Source: Sympetrum striolatum (taxonomy: Eukaryota > Arthropoda > Insecta > Odonata > Libellulidae). Taken from it: DNA of 64,000 nt. Both the position numbers and the translations under genes were made by a program. How positions within the stretch are numbered: the first letter of the stretch is position 1; the number at the start of each line of letters is the position of its first letter. The DNA is taken from positions 6,138,001 through 6,202,000 of the forward strand of contig OX388348.1 of NCBI GenBank assembly GCA_947579665.1, read 5' to 3'. Of the stretch, positions 36,313-48,634 are shown piece by piece. Below the pieces are notes generated by a model. It was not told the DNA's origin and made no database searches. It worked only from the letters and a program-made list of their open reading frames with translations.

Positions 36313-39300
36313 CAAATATTTCAAAACCCATTCTTAGCGCCAATGATCCGCGTTTGTAAAGATATTGGACGCTCGCTTGGTGTCCTCACCCCCCGCTACA
36401 CGCAGATTGGAGGCAATGTATCATTGTATGCCTAAACATTCACATAATTAAAAGGAGTTGCTTTAAACAGAAAACATTGATTTCAAGACGACCGAAAAAG
36501 AAGTGATTTAGAGATTTTCAGCTTTGTGGGAATTGTTAAATTGTAATTATCCGTTTTCTATATTTCGATAGAACGGTTTGGTATCAGGCATTATATAAGC
36601 ACTGCTAAGATAAAATTAACGTAAAATAACAAGATGTTTATGATAGCTAACGAATTTTTCGGGCCATATTGAAACCTTTTGCTGGCATAATTTACGTCTC
36701 AGACGATAGATAGTGAAAATATAATAAACATGCCGTTTTAAGTTCAAAATCATCCATTTGCAGTGAAAATATGAGCAAATGGAGATTGCGTTATTTAATA
36801 GAATAACCTACTGGAAGTTATTAGATGAACGAATCTCTTGTTTAAGTTATTACATAGCTTAAGAAGGAGCCATTGTTTCTAATTTTCATGCCAATGATCG
36901 ACTTAAAGTTTTTCTTTTGTAAAAATTTTATTAATTTTCGTAATTATTTATTTATTTAATTCTAAAGATACAACAAATTTTAGCTTGGCGATTTTATCAC
37001 AAATATAAATTACAGGAGCAGTCCCGTCTACTATTCCAGTCACGCCAAAAGAAGCCGTAGGCAACATCAGAGAGAAAATAAACTGCACAGAGCAAGTGCA
37101 CCACGCAATACAACAGGAGTGGTCCAGAGGGCATTCCTGTAGGGAAAGATTTTGTGTGTGAAATTCGAAATTTCAGAATTTGCATGTCTTCGCGGAAAAT
37201 AAATCAAAAAATTGAGTCAAGGAGCAAAACATCGGTGCCTCGATTTATCCGTAAATAAATAATCCCGAAATGGGATTCAAATCTACTCCACCAATAACTA
37301 CCTTGAAGAGGGATTGAAGTCAATTTTCCACGATGAGGAATGGGGCAGTTTGACTTTCCTCACCCAAGTAGTAAATTATGACCTTTGTGGATAAAGTATG
37401 AATATTACGGATCATTCAATAAGCGCTGATCATTATTAATGCCATTATTATGCGTTAATCATATTTCAGTACGTTTTGCTATTAATCCAGCAATGATCAA
37501 GGTACAAAATAAAAGATAAAGTTTGTTAAATCACGTACCAAGTCGTAAGGTCGTCTAAAATATATTCTTTGGACATTTTTTAGATAAACTGAAATAAACA
37601 CTTCAAAATTTCTAAATATAAATTCTGTTTGTCTGACATTTTATACCTCACATTGCCTGATTCATGTCAAACTTTGCACACGTGTCCTCTAAGATCAGGA
37701 AGGAAGCATCGTCACAATTGTTTCCGATAATTTTCTGGATTCGAACCAAGATCGCTCAGATAGATTTCTATGTAGAATACATTTCAATATTATCGGTTGC
37801 AGGCTTTATTTCTGTTGAAGAATTGCGTTAAGAGGAATAGTGGTGCAGAGAGGGGGCAGGCAGTACTACAACGGGAATTGAATAAATATTTTTATTTAGC
37901 TACGCTATAGCATCTCGTGAAAGTTACAGAATTAAATCATAGAATGCATAACGGCCATCGACTATGAGTTGAATTGTTTTGGGGCTTGATATCGAGATGA
38001 CGGTAAACAGTTTTTCTCTCGATCAATTTAAAATTTCTTATCTGTGGTAAAAGATGGTGACGTGACACAAACTTAAATCATCCTATACTTTGAGTTAAAC
38101 GTGACGTAACAGCATCTGGATATAAATTTCATCAACAGCAAATTATGACACTTTCACAACTTCATTTTATTCGAAAATTCCTTTCTGTTCCTCCATTCAA
38201 TACGTCCTGTTTACGTCCCTTCCGCTCGTATTCTGCTCAGTAATCTCACTCCACGTGCAGAGCCATCTCGCGGGCGAGAAACAAACCTCTTTTTTCCTTC
38301 TGCATCTTTATTACTCGGAAGGCGTCACTTTTATGACGAAATGGACACCTCTGACACTTCAAATCCATTTCAAAAACTTTCTTCATCCCCCATATTCAAG
38401 CAAAGGAAGAGAAAATAGTCAGTATTAGATGTTTTAGATCTAAATTCATCTTGGGGTGCTATCAAATGTAATTACAATCACGTACGCCTTATTTTCTTTC
38501 TTAGCAAAATATGAAACCCTTGAGATGGGTGAATAATATTCAGTAGTACACTAATTTAATAATACACTATATTCACTGAAAATAGTGTAAAACCGTTGTC
38601 AAATATGTAATGCACCTTCATTTATTAAAAAAATTGATCGTTGGAATTCGAAGCAACTTTGTAATCAAAACAGCGATTTTTAAGGGGAATATTTGCGACC
38701 AAAATAAATAGATACATTGGTATTTACGACTACTTACGGTCTTTGAGAAATGATTACAGTTTGTATTATTAAAACTACACATATTTTGCAATTTCATCAT
38801 TCTCTTGGTTATCAGGAGATGAACGATGTTCGCATTGCTATATCTATGTAAAATACTGATATATGTTCTTGAAAAACTTGGTATGTTGGCATAAGCTCAA
38901 AGTTTTTGGTCTCTATATGCACTATTTGAATATTCTTTGTGGCAGAGATGTCGTATTTTGTAACAGAAAACTCCCAAAACATTTATAAAAAACGAAAGAT
39001 ATTGTATTTAATCTTCCAAGATGTAGGCCAGTAGACGACTTATCGATGCAGGTGTAGCTGATTTTCTTAGAATAATATGCGATATAATGTTTTTATTCTG
39101 CTCATTCTAATTCGTATTCATTTTAATTCGGTGTTCAGAAAAAAATTCTCAAAATGGTAATAATAAATACACTGTATATGGTATTTGCTAGGAATTTTAA
39201 TAGCAATACTTATATCTGATATGCCAAATGTGAAAAATATCCTTGAGTGTTGTTAATTTCTTTATACCGATATAACTGGTCATAATAGAGTAATATAGTT

Positions 39301-39702
39301 CTCTCTATCACTTCGTATTCCATGTAAAGCATATCCACACGATGTATTTAATTTATTAGGATTTGGCAAGCAATGAAAGCCAATCATCACGCTAAGTACG
39401 AATAGTTTGACTAAAGTGGCAATTTAACATTTAGATGTCTATAAACTTGTTAAAAAAATATTCTCATGCATACTGCATAGTGCTAACATATTCTACGAAT
39501 TTCTGTACCATGAGATAAAATTTTTTTAAATAATTATAGCATCTAGCACTGTATAAAATAAATAAGTAAGATATACTTCAAAACAATTTCGAAATCGTGT
39601 AAATTTATTTATAAAATCGGTGACCTGGGAGAATTGAAGGAAAATAAACGAAACAGACTCTTCGTGACCACCAAACAGACCACTTCGTAGTACTCATAAA
39701 TA
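36313..39702. other. AT-rich non-coding DNA
   Basis: No gene recognised. A small perfect hairpin (ACACTATATTCACTGAAAATAGTGT) lies at about 38566-38590; nothing suggests function. Confidence 0.55.
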
Positions 39703-39874
39703 CAAAACGGCTTCATGATAAAATACTTGTACATACTACAATACAATAAAATTAAAAAACGACCAGGTTTCGTAGCGTAGCTACATCTTCATGATGTATC
39801 TTTGCTACGAAACCTGGTATTGTTTGTAATTTTATTGTGGTGTAGTAAATGTATTTTATCATGAAACCGTTTTG
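39703..39874. repeat. 172-bp near-palindrome with hammerhead-like motif in both arms
   Basis: The left arm starts CAAAACGGCTTCATGATAAA (39703) and ends near CTACATCTTC (39790). The reverse complement of the right arm starts CAAAACGGTTTCATGATAAA (from 39874) and contains the same ACCAGGTTTCGTAGC block. Substitutions and small gaps are scattered along the arms. Each arm carries, near the centre, a motif that reads ATGAAGATGTAGC...GCTACGAAACCTGGT (minus strand, left arm) or its variant (plus strand, 39788-39818), similar in layout to the motif at 7026-7059. A fully double-stranded foldback such as this may be a short mobile element or a head-to-head pair of element ends. Confidence 0.7.
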
Positions 39875-41429
39875 AAGAAAAATATTTTGCAAAACATTGA
39901 ATTTGGAAATACTGAGAAAATGCTTTCAAAAGCGATTAAAGTTGGCCACATTAATGTTCAAGATATTGTGTAGAATGTAGCTGGAGCAAATCTGTAGGCA
40001 GCATCCAAATATTTACGTATAAAACGAACCACGATTTGAATGAAATGTAATGAATGATATTTTGCAATAGCATCTTTACGCCTTACCATGTCAAGGTTTA
40101 AACACGAGAACAACGTAATCTACGAACATTCCATTTAGTGACTCTAATTGCGTGATATATTTTATATGATTGTGAATTCATTGACGATAAGTTCTACTAC
40201 GACAAACGGGCAAAGTCCTCCTGACGGAATGCAATCCGGGAGTGCAATCCAAGGAGGATTGAATCGTTATGATTCGAGCGACAAAGGCCCTCCAGAGAAG
40301 GGCCAGAACAATAAACGTTGATATTTGGGATACCCTGGAGCCAACTTAAATCCCTCTGCTAAGGGTTTTTGGAGGCGGCGATGTTTATAAGAACAGAGCG
40401 AGCGGTGTTTGCCTTGAAGAGAAGGAGATGGAGTGTTTGCTAGAAGTGTTTCCCTTTTCTCAGATGTGGTTCTTAGAAAATTTTCGGGGATTGGATGGAT
40501 TCTTTTATTCTGGTTTTAGTGCGACGAAGGGATTGCCTTTAAAGATTGCACATTTCGTGTGCCATTGCATTTCACGGGGATTACGTGGGCTACAATAGAC
40601 TCCTTCGCTCTTTATCCTCTGGATCGCCTTAAAACGGTGTTTTGCAGAGGTGCTGATCAATGAAAGGAGTGTCTTTTCGGCAATGCTTTCCATTGTGTGC
40701 GCCGCTCCTTTGTACCTTAATTGAGGAAGGGTCACTCAACTTTCGCCCACCTGAGACATAACGAAGTTCCATTCTACTTTTATACCTAAAAGGACCCAAT
40801 ACTCGAGTGGTGTTTGAAATATTCCACTACGGAGAAAACGATGCACGTTATGATTTATCCTCATTATTTTGGGAAAATATATCTTGAAGTGCCCTTGGCC
40901 AATCTTAAGCTCTCAAGAGTAATCTCGCGCGCAAACTAACTCACAATTTGTATTTGCAAATGGGATATCAACGCAATTTTGAATGAATATCTCAGTTTAC
41001 CCATTTGTCACTCAGCGGGGTATTGGAAAATATTTTATTCCTCGTATGATGCGGTACTGAATGAAAGTATGCGAAGTGCTCAAATCTCATCTGGATCGGC
41101 ATAAACAATGTGCTTTTGTGGTGCCCGAAACACCATGAATCTTCAGGTTTCGTCTACGTGTCATTGCGATTGTTTCAGATATATCCAAAATGTAGGGAAA
41201 GATTTGTGCTCGTCCGTACTATGGGATAGATCAATTTATCCCACGTGATTGTGGTTGTGTCGCAGAAAGATACCGAGGAAAGCTGATTGGCCTGCGTTTT
41301 TACTCACAGGTGTTTAATTTTTTGGTAATGGAACTTGGGAATCTCAGCCAAAAGTGGGAAGGAATATTTTGTGTTAGTTTGTTTGTGTATTTTGCTCCAA
41401 AGCCACGCATTTGTAGCTTTTCTATAGCT
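39875..41429. other. Non-coding DNA with GC-richer patch
   Basis: The patch at about 40190-40740 is GC-richer and contains small local inverted repeats (for example GGCCCTCCAGAGAAGGGCC near 40287-40305). The minus-strand 76-codon frame at 40735-40505 has no recognisable motif. Part of 41000-41430 may belong to the Pao relic that follows, but no domain is readable there. Confidence 0.45.
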
Positions 41430-41776
41430 TCAGAGGAATATAGTTCCACTCTGGATGGATTTATATCTAGGAGAGGTATGGATATCTATTCCGACTGTGG
41501 GATACATTTCGTAGGACATAATTGCTCTCTAATAGGAGTCAGACGCAAATTTGAGATTGTTTGGAGAAGATATTCGAAACAAATACCTCGCAATGCTTTT
41601 GTCAAGTCCGACATACCAGCTCAGAGATACAATCGTAGGCTTTGGGAGGCGAATATGAAATCAACGAAGGATTTACTGAAAATAATTATAAAGGAGTTCT
41701 TAGATTCGAACTCCTCCATTATTGCCAAAATCGAAACCATCAAAAACACAAGAGCATTGAAGGCACGGAGTGTTTA
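41430..41776 (+). pseudogene. BEL/Pao-type LTR retrotransposon, integrase remnant
   Basis: A 155-codon plus-strand frame (41310-41777) carries, from about residue 45, the layout of a Pao-type integrase: FISRRG (51-56) followed by IYSDCGIHFVG (59-69), matching the catalytic-core segment in which the aspartate of YSD is the second metal-binding residue. Further on, LWEANMKSTKDLLK (residues 112-125) corresponds to the conserved GLWEA-VKS-K block, and a KIE near residue 140 fits the start of the C-terminal region. The usual N after YSD is C, and the conserved segment between the blocks is shortened and diverged. No LTR, protease or reverse transcriptase was found nearby, so this is an isolated relic. 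Residues before 45 have no clear counterpart. Confidence 0.7.
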
Positions 41777-41797
41777 AACATTCCGTGACAAAAATGG

Positions 41798-42049
41798 TCA
41801 AACTACCTGCGGGAAATTCACCATCATCCTATGGTGCACTGCCCTGAAGCAGGTCCCGCACGCCAATCCCGCCTCCATTCTTCTCTGTCCATAGCCTTCT
41901 CCTTCCTTAGTATTTCTATGTTTCTTTATTTTCTCCTCATCCACCATCTTTATTCTTCCTCTCTTATTCCTTCCTTCCACTGCGCCTTCTAATGCCACTT
42001 TCATTACGCTATTCCCTATAATTATGTGGCCCAACCAGTTAGCTTTCAA
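41798..42049 (-). pseudogene. LINE reverse-transcriptase ORF, C-terminal remnant
   Basis: An 83-codon minus-strand frame reads WLGHIIIGNSVMKVALEG (residues 5-22), then EGRNKRGRIKM and, near the end, EWR-like and CGTCFRA segments. This order (WLGHI-R-N, then EG---RGR, then an AxDRxxWR-like block) is the usual C-terminal tail after the reverse-transcriptase domain in RTE-like and related non-LTR elements. The upstream RT domain is absent, so only the 3' end was inserted or survives. It lies 21 bp from the Pao relic in opposite orientation. Confidence 0.6.
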
Positions 42050-42871
42050 ATTTTGTCAATTTCTTATTGTTATCATTCAAAAATTATTTAAATTATCAAG
42101 AGGAGAAATTTAGATACTGTAGTTAATTGCGTGTCTCATAAGGTAATATTTCGCCTCCTCCACACCCTTTTCCTGCAAAATAGTCTCTGGCGAAAGCAGA
42201 GACTATTCCAGACTGAAAAGCACAATATCCTTCCTTTCCTTATCTCATTGCAAAGGCCAAAAATATCAGTTCTATTTAGTAGTAGCTCAATTTTTCCATG
42301 TAAGTATTCTTTGATTGTGTATTTTCAAAATTTTAGATTATTGGAGGTGTTTCTATATTTCTTAAATATTGAAATAGGAGTTCCATTTGAAAGTAATTGG
42401 AAGGGAAAAGAGGGAGGATAGAGAAGAGTCACGGAAAAGAGGCCTCTTTCTCTGCGTCTTTTCGTCGTCAGAGGACGAAGGGATTGACGATGGCGGATAC
42501 TCGAAAGTAGACAACGTTTCTCAGAAAATAAATTTTAAGTCCAAAATCCTCAATTCAATTACGACGACATACATATACATAAAAAATATTATAAACTGGA
42601 CCTTATTTCATATAAAATACTATATTTTACATACAGAATTGCCTGCTTAGACGGTCACGCTATAAATTAATGTCGATTAAATAGTCAATTTATATCAAAA
42701 TCGACAATTATTTACCTCGAAAGTGGATATAGTTTTGCAGAATTAATACATTTTACTCCAAAAATCGTAAGATATTTGGTTATGTTTAGAATTAGTTTAG
42801 ATGACATTAATATATATTTTCTATAATTTCTCAGATTCTTTGGTCCAAATTATTTCACGCAAAGTAATGTA
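42050..42871. other. AT-rich non-coding DNA
   Basis: Two overlapping plus-strand frames (42131-42650) have no recognisable motif and an AT-rich, low-complexity composition. No gene supported. Confidence 0.5.
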
Positions 42872-43435
42872 CGAGGTACACCCGGAAAGTAGTACCCGTT
42901 TAGGAATTGAAGAAAAACTGGTATTTTGAAAAGCATATGAAACTATTATTTGTAAAGAAAATACATTTGACCACTTCCTTAAATAGTCACCGTGGAAAAT
43001 TAAGCTTTTGTCGTAACAACATGTCCGCTGCATTGAGAAACGCGTTCACTCAGTCCTTCGCCGCTTTCAACAGTTTCGACTTCGCCGCCAAAAAGTCATT
43101 GAAATTGATCAATCTTCACGAATTCGTCAACTGAACACGGCGTCCGTAATGACCGACGGTGGTCCCCGTTCTCCCTGCCCAAGCTGGTTTCGAACATCCA
43201 ATGTCTCCATACTTCATATTGACGATGCATTTCACAAGGCCCCACATTCTTGCGTTGAGGAACGTAATCACAGCATCGCAAGCGGCAGAATTCTCCATTT
43301 TCTGAGACATTATACCGAAACAACGCACTCAATAACAAGAAACTGTGCACGCACCCAGCAGACATACGACTGAACCAAGGTTGACCAATCTATTCGCTAA
43401 CCCGGAATAGGTTACTACTTTCCGAATGTCCCTCG
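42872..43435 (-). mobile_element. mariner-like transposon, internally deleted and inactive
   Basis: The left end CGAGGTACACCCGGAAAGTA (42872) and the reverse complement of the right end (CGAGGGACATTCGGAAAGTA, ending at 43435) match at 22 of the first 26 positions. The left flank is TA as expected for mariner; the right flank is TT. On the minus strand, an N-terminal piece of a mariner transposase is readable at about 43310-43190 (AVITFLNAR, then GPCEMHRQ one frame over), corresponding to the Mos1-type helix-turn-helix domain. The C-terminal signature (KSLIFHGDYLRK) is at about 43010-42975. The catalytic core between them is missing and there are frameshifts. At 564 bp it is less than half a complete mariner. 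It differs from the 29567 copy in its ends, so it is a separate lineage. Confidence 0.85.
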
Positions 43436-43829
43436 TTTTTAACATTTCGAATCGTAAGATATTTGGTCTTATTATAATTAATTACTAATTAATTCATTAT
43501 TTTTGATAAAGCATTCTTCTTCATTAATTCAAAAGTAAATAAACTCTTTTCATGGTATTATTGATAAAATGTTAAAATTAAAATTAGAGAGATAAAAATG
43601 AATTAGATATACCCAAATATCCAATAAATGCGTATAGCAATCCTATACGCATCGGAATACAATAGTTATATTTTATGCGACAATATATCTGTTATATTTA
43701 AATGTAGATTTGATTTTGATTTTATTAACGGGCATAAAAGTTCACTTTTTCATTATTACATTATTTAACCTACATGATTATACATCAAAAATACATATAT
43801 TTTGTCATAAACAAGAGGAAATAGGGGCA
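43436..43829. other. AT-rich non-coding DNA
   Basis: Very AT-rich sequence, no feature recognised. Confidence 0.55.
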
Positions 43830-44342
43830 TCTAATATAAATAAAAGCTAACGTGTGTTCGTTCGTCATCATATATATGTGTTTCTATGTAAAAAGCCAAA
43901 TCCGTCCGTCCGTACCCTCTGTATCTCAGAAACTATTTGTCGTATAGCTATGAGACAAACTACATTGTATTTCTAATAAGCTGAAAGCCGCACAAAAACT
44001 ACTCTCATTTCTATGAAGGCTCGGGTTTGTTCCCAGGACCCCATAATACCTTTCCATAAGGAATGCGCGTAAAGTTCCTTTTTCTACCTTGCAGGCTTCG
44101 TTACTTTTACAGAATTAAATTAGAAATAATGGTCCCATGAAGTCAAAAAAAGTACCAAACGAAGGTAAATTGAATAAAGAATCTTATTATTATCGTGAAA
44201 TTCACTTTTTGAATCGAAATTACGATAACTATGACAAAATAATCGAAAATTTTGTAAAATTTCGCCGTAGTAAACAATCAGTCACCCTGACGACCAAGTG
44301 ATTGTTGAATCCGATACATTCATTTTCCCACGAGAATACACG
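43830..44342 (+). mobile_element. Helitron-like repeat, copy 1
   Basis: It starts TCTAATATAAATAAAAGCTA directly after an A, followed by a GTCCGTCCGTACC-type stretch and a 'CTCAGAAACTATTTGTCG' block. These resemble the 5' ends of insect Helitrons (TC start, insertion between A and T). It is homologous to 47332-47796: shared blocks are GCGCGTAAAGTTC...TTGCAGGCTTCGTTACTTTT (44066-44110), AGTACCAAA (about 44153) and GATTGTTGAATCCG...GAATACAC (44301-44342). Neither copy has a readable Rep/helicase frame. The family name is inference from the end; that it is a repeated element is directly seen. Confidence 0.5.
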
Positions 44343-46564
44343 GGGATTTTAAGTCCATGCCGAATTAATGGTAGGAACTAATGTCGGAATTTATGAAGAG
44401 GAGGCAATTTACTGAGATTTCAGTGAATGTAAACTATGATATAATAAACAGCAGGAACAAAATTACGGGCATTTTGCAGTTTTTCTTTATCAAACCGATT
44501 TACAAACGGACATTTATACGTTCGTTTGTGGTGATGACGAAGAAATAAATCGTCGAGGCAGGGGAAGATTTTTGAGAGACAGAATCTTAACGCAAACTTG
44601 ATTTTATAGCAGTGAATTTGTGTGATTCTCACGAACTGAAAAATTGTTCAGTGGAATAGAATAGTTAATTTTTCGGAATTTCGCTAATATTCTTAGGTTA
44701 AAATTCTATCCTGATTATATTTATAAAAAATAGGGTATTGATAAGATATATATTAAGTTATCTACATTTAAATGTTTTAGATTAATTAAAAATTAAAATC
44801 CAGACCCGTCATGGATGACGAGGGAGTTTAGCAGTAATTAAATAACAGAACAAAAATTTGAACTTGTAGTCTGTTTAAAGACTAGATTAATACAATAAAG
44901 ATAGGTTAAAATATATGAATTAAAATGTAAACATCACAGCATATCATACATAATGATACAATACATACATTTTATACAAAACATGAGAGAATCAGAATAT
45001 TGCACACATATTGCACACATTACACACATTAAAAAAATTTTAATACAAAACATAACTGAAAAAAAAAACAAATATTTAAATAAAGAAAACAGGAATTAAC
45101 TGTAATTACATCTTACGTAAGCAAACAAAATCAGGAATTAAATAATAGCATAATATCACAAATTTTTGAATGCAGACTTTATTTGTATAATATTTGTATA
45201 AAATATATCTACAGACTGAGCACCAAAGAAGTAATTGCCTAATTGTTGTATTCTTGTGATAGCTGAATTACATACGAAGTTCCTTGTATATTTGTCAATA
45301 ACAAAAGTATGAAATGATCTCTATAGGGACTCTTAGTTGAATGAGAGATACTCATTTTATGCTGTTAATTTCGCCATTAAGCAATTTATACAAAAAATAT
45401 GTTTGAAAGGATGCAGTCATTTTTATTCAAATAGTAAAACATGGGTTTTTGAGATTAGGACTATAAAATCCAATCGTTCAATCTTTTTCAGCCTTTCGTC
45501 AAAGTTGCTTGAGCGTATAGGAGAAGACATCGCTCAATATTTTCTCATACATTTTGTGTAGCGCGACCTAATGAAGCTTGTGCTGTAATGAGGTCGTATC
45601 TTGTCAAGTTTCTTGATAATGAAGTAGGACAGAGGGCTAAGAGGGAGAATTTTGAAGGGATTAGGTGTTGCGTGTCTTATCAAGTCGTATAAGGAAGGTC
45701 GAAAGGGAAAACTTCTTCTACGTCGAAGACTTTACAACGATTCGATGTAAACTGGGATTCTGTTGTACTCAAAAAAGGTAATAAAATTGGAAACATTATT
45801 TAACCACATACAAAACACCTTTATTTATAATAATAAACAACATGGTTATATTAAATACGTTTTTTTGGCGATCCAAAACAGACATTTGTTGAACATTCCA
45901 AAAGGATGAATACATTTTATGCTATAAATAAATGTCAGATTGTCTCTCATCTCGACTATAGTTCCAAAACGATATGCTATTCAGCTGCGAAAGGTGTAAT
46001 CTAATTGAAGCATTCTGTACCTGGGTACTTTATTGCGTAATCCCCTTACACTGAGTTGAATCCGTGCTCAAGCGTTTACATTCACGCATTCAAATGGGGA
46101 AAACGGGAACCTTATTTCCTCGCTATGATTTCGACTTCAAACTTTGGATTGAATTAGTGTTATCAATTCCAGGTCGTTATGCGTAATCATGTCTTTCGGA
46201 AAGTTTCTGGGTTCGACACCAGGTGATCATGATTATCTCTTATGAAATGAAAGCCGGAGATTCCAAATATTTCTTTGAAGTATTTCCCGAAAAGATAGGA
46301 ATCCATAACCCGTCATGTGAAAAGCAGTCAAGAACATGCTTCACTAACGGAATACTTCGATCTCCTAATGGTCCTTGGTTCGAAGCCATGGCAGCATTTG
46401 AAAACGCACATTCATTTAAAGGAGAATCTTTCAGATTAATACTAAGTTTCCTTTAAGGACTTGAAATTTTAGATAACGTCAGATACATTTGCAAAGTCCA
46501 TTAGTTTAAACATGCAGAAATATATCATTCATCGACATGCTTGCATGAATGCAAGCGCCTCTAA
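44343..46564. other. AT-rich non-coding DNA
   Basis: Contains a short tandem array of ATTGCACACAT-like units at about 44998-45028, A-rich runs near 45028-45075, and T-rich frames with no domain. A Gln/Ser-poor 74-codon plus frame at 45337-45561 has no recognisable motif. At 46207-46225 TGGGTTCGACACCAGG-like sequence recalls a B box but nothing else of a tRNA or SINE is present. Confidence 0.5.
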
Positions 46565-46571
46565 GGCCGGG

Positions 46572-46744
46572 TGGCCACCAAATGCGAAGCGAAGCTAAGT
46601 TAAGCGAAGTTACGCCGAGCGGGCTACGCTTTGAAACTGTACTTTTGAATGCAGCTGCGGCCACCGGATACGAAGCGGAGTTGAGCTGAGAATTGTGACG
46701 TCACTCAGCTTCGAAAAGCACATCTTCCGAACGGTCGTGGTTCG
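46572..46744. repeat. Direct-repeat dimer, about 86-bp period, GAAGC-rich
   Basis: GGCCACCAAATGCGAAGCGA (46573) recurs as GGCCACCGGATACGAAGCGG (46659), each followed by a run of AAGCT/GAGCT-like pentamers (GCTAAGTTAAGCGAAG; GAGTTGAGCTGAG). The unit is GC-rich against AT-rich surroundings. It looks like a piece of a tandem repeat or the end of a short mobile element; no coding content. Confidence 0.5.
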
Positions 46745-47331
46745 TGCTCTCAATGCGATAGCGGTGGAGGGGGGAGCTTCTCTCCTCGGCAGTATCCGAA
46801 TTGATATCAGTGTGTATAAACGTAGCTACAATGAAGCCAAACTGCCGTTCTCTTACTTTCTAATCCACAATTTTTAATTTAGACTGTTGCTTAAAGAAAG
46901 CAACATTAATTAAAAATTACATTTATGAATGCCGCTATTTGTTATTTTTAAATGAAATTCAATTATAATGAAAACAGTTTTTATTTTGATATTTTGAGCA
47001 CTTCGGAAATCGTTTTTCGGCTATTTTCTTGATATTATATAAGGGATTTTAATTTAAGCAATTTCCCCTTGAATGCAGTATTATTTAAGGAGTTTTTATT
47101 CATACCATTGCCTGAGGAGAGAGATATTATTTAAAATAAAATTTTTGTTACAACTAGTTTTTTAAATAAATTGAAAGCGGATGATAATTCAGATTTTATT
47201 TTGAAAACTTTTACTTCCCACTGAGATTCAACCGGTACCTCACGACAACAAGAAGGTTCAGATGATACTAATGATCGAGAGAGGGAATGGAAACCTTGTA
47301 TCTAACTTACCCTATCTAAATAAAATATCTA
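46745..47331. other. AT-rich non-coding DNA
   Basis: Nothing recognisable between the GAAGC-rich repeat and the second Helitron-like copy. Confidence 0.5.
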
Positions 47332-47796
47332 TCTAAATATATAAAATAGTGCATGGGCATGTGTGTAAGTTTGCTAAAAACTGGAGAACCGCAAGTCGTA
47401 AAACTTTGAAATTTTGCACTGGAGTAAAAGTAGTCACTGTGCAGATAAAAGGCTAAGGATAAGGCTACTACTTATTTTTTTATCGTCCCCAGTTCGATCA
47501 CAGGCGGTTCAAAACGTTGTCATAATTAATGCACGTTAAGTTCAATTTTGTCCTTGCAGACTTCATTTCTTTTGCAAAATTAAATTCTTAAGAATTCGAA
47601 TCAAGTACCAAAAGGAGAATAGAATAAAAGTACTTAATTTGGTCGTAAAATTTCGTTTGCGATTTGCGAACACTTTTATAATTTGCCTGCATAATTCATC
47701 GAAATTATTGAATTTTAAACAACCCATTCCCTTGGCTATCAAGGCGATTGTTGGGTCAGAGCTCATGGGTTTATCCGTAAGAATACATGAGAATGT
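47332..47796 (+). mobile_element. Helitron-like repeat, copy 2
   Basis: It begins TCTAAATATATAAAATAGTG directly after an A, parallel to the start of copy 1 at 43830. It shares with copy 1 the blocks GCACGTTAAGTTC...TTGCAGACTTCATTTCTTTT (47531-47572), AGTACCAAA (about 47605) and GATTGTTGGGTC...GAATACATG (47747-47790). The minus-strand frame 47766-47563 lies inside this homology, but the counterpart in copy 1 is broken, so coding is not supported. Confidence 0.5.
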
Positions 47797-48634
47797 ATGC
47801 CTATTTCAAATTAATGCTAAGAATAAGTGATATATTATACGAAGGAGGAGAAACTTAAGCTGACATTAGTATTTGCAGCTATGAACAATATCGTTTGAAG
47901 AATCGCGCGTACAAATATAAGAACACGAATATTTAAGAAAGTTTTTCGAATTTCGTTTAAGATTCTATAGCAACCAAGTTTTATTTCTACCAACTTAAAT
48001 TTTTACTTTGAAATAAAAAGGTTCGTTTGAATTGTGTTACTTCGAACTGCTATCTCTCGATCGATTTAATTGAATGGCTATAAATTGCCCGATAAGTTGC
48101 AAATGTTTTTAATATAATTTTCTGAATTAAGTACTGAATCTTATCTCTTTGCATCGTTATACGTTTAGCGATTAACGAAAACGGAGTTACCTAACTGCGT
48201 AAAGGCTTCCCTTGATTTTGAAATCATTTGAGGAGTTGTGCAGCGAGTTTTAAGTTGTAGCAAAACCTGACCATAAAAGGTAAACCAATTTTATCTTTTG
48301 TTTTATGGGTAATGTAAAATAGCACTCATCTGTAGTTTTCTTTGGTGGTTTCCACTTGACATACATTTAATATCTTCATGTATTTGGAGTTAAATAGTGT
48401 TGATTGTGCTTAGTGTTTTTGTGGTGCTTTCTTTTCGTAAAAAATATTTATCGGTGGTTTTCAAGGGTGATATTTGTTTCTTTCATCTGTTCTAAATCTT
48501 CGTTTCACTTCGTGCCTTTCAGAAAATTACTCCTAAAATGTGGTGATGCTTATCCTAGTTTGATATTCGTAAATGATTTTTATAACCTTTAAACGAATTT
48601 TGTCTTCATAGAAGAGTTCGTTCATTTATGGCAC
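47797..48634. other. AT-rich non-coding DNA
   Basis: No gene or RNA recognised. The T-rich frame at 48404-48592 is low complexity. Confidence 0.5.

Noticed and set aside
42131..42650. Two overlapping plus-strand frames of 96 and 87 codons
   Set aside because: AT-rich, no motif, overlapping in different frames.
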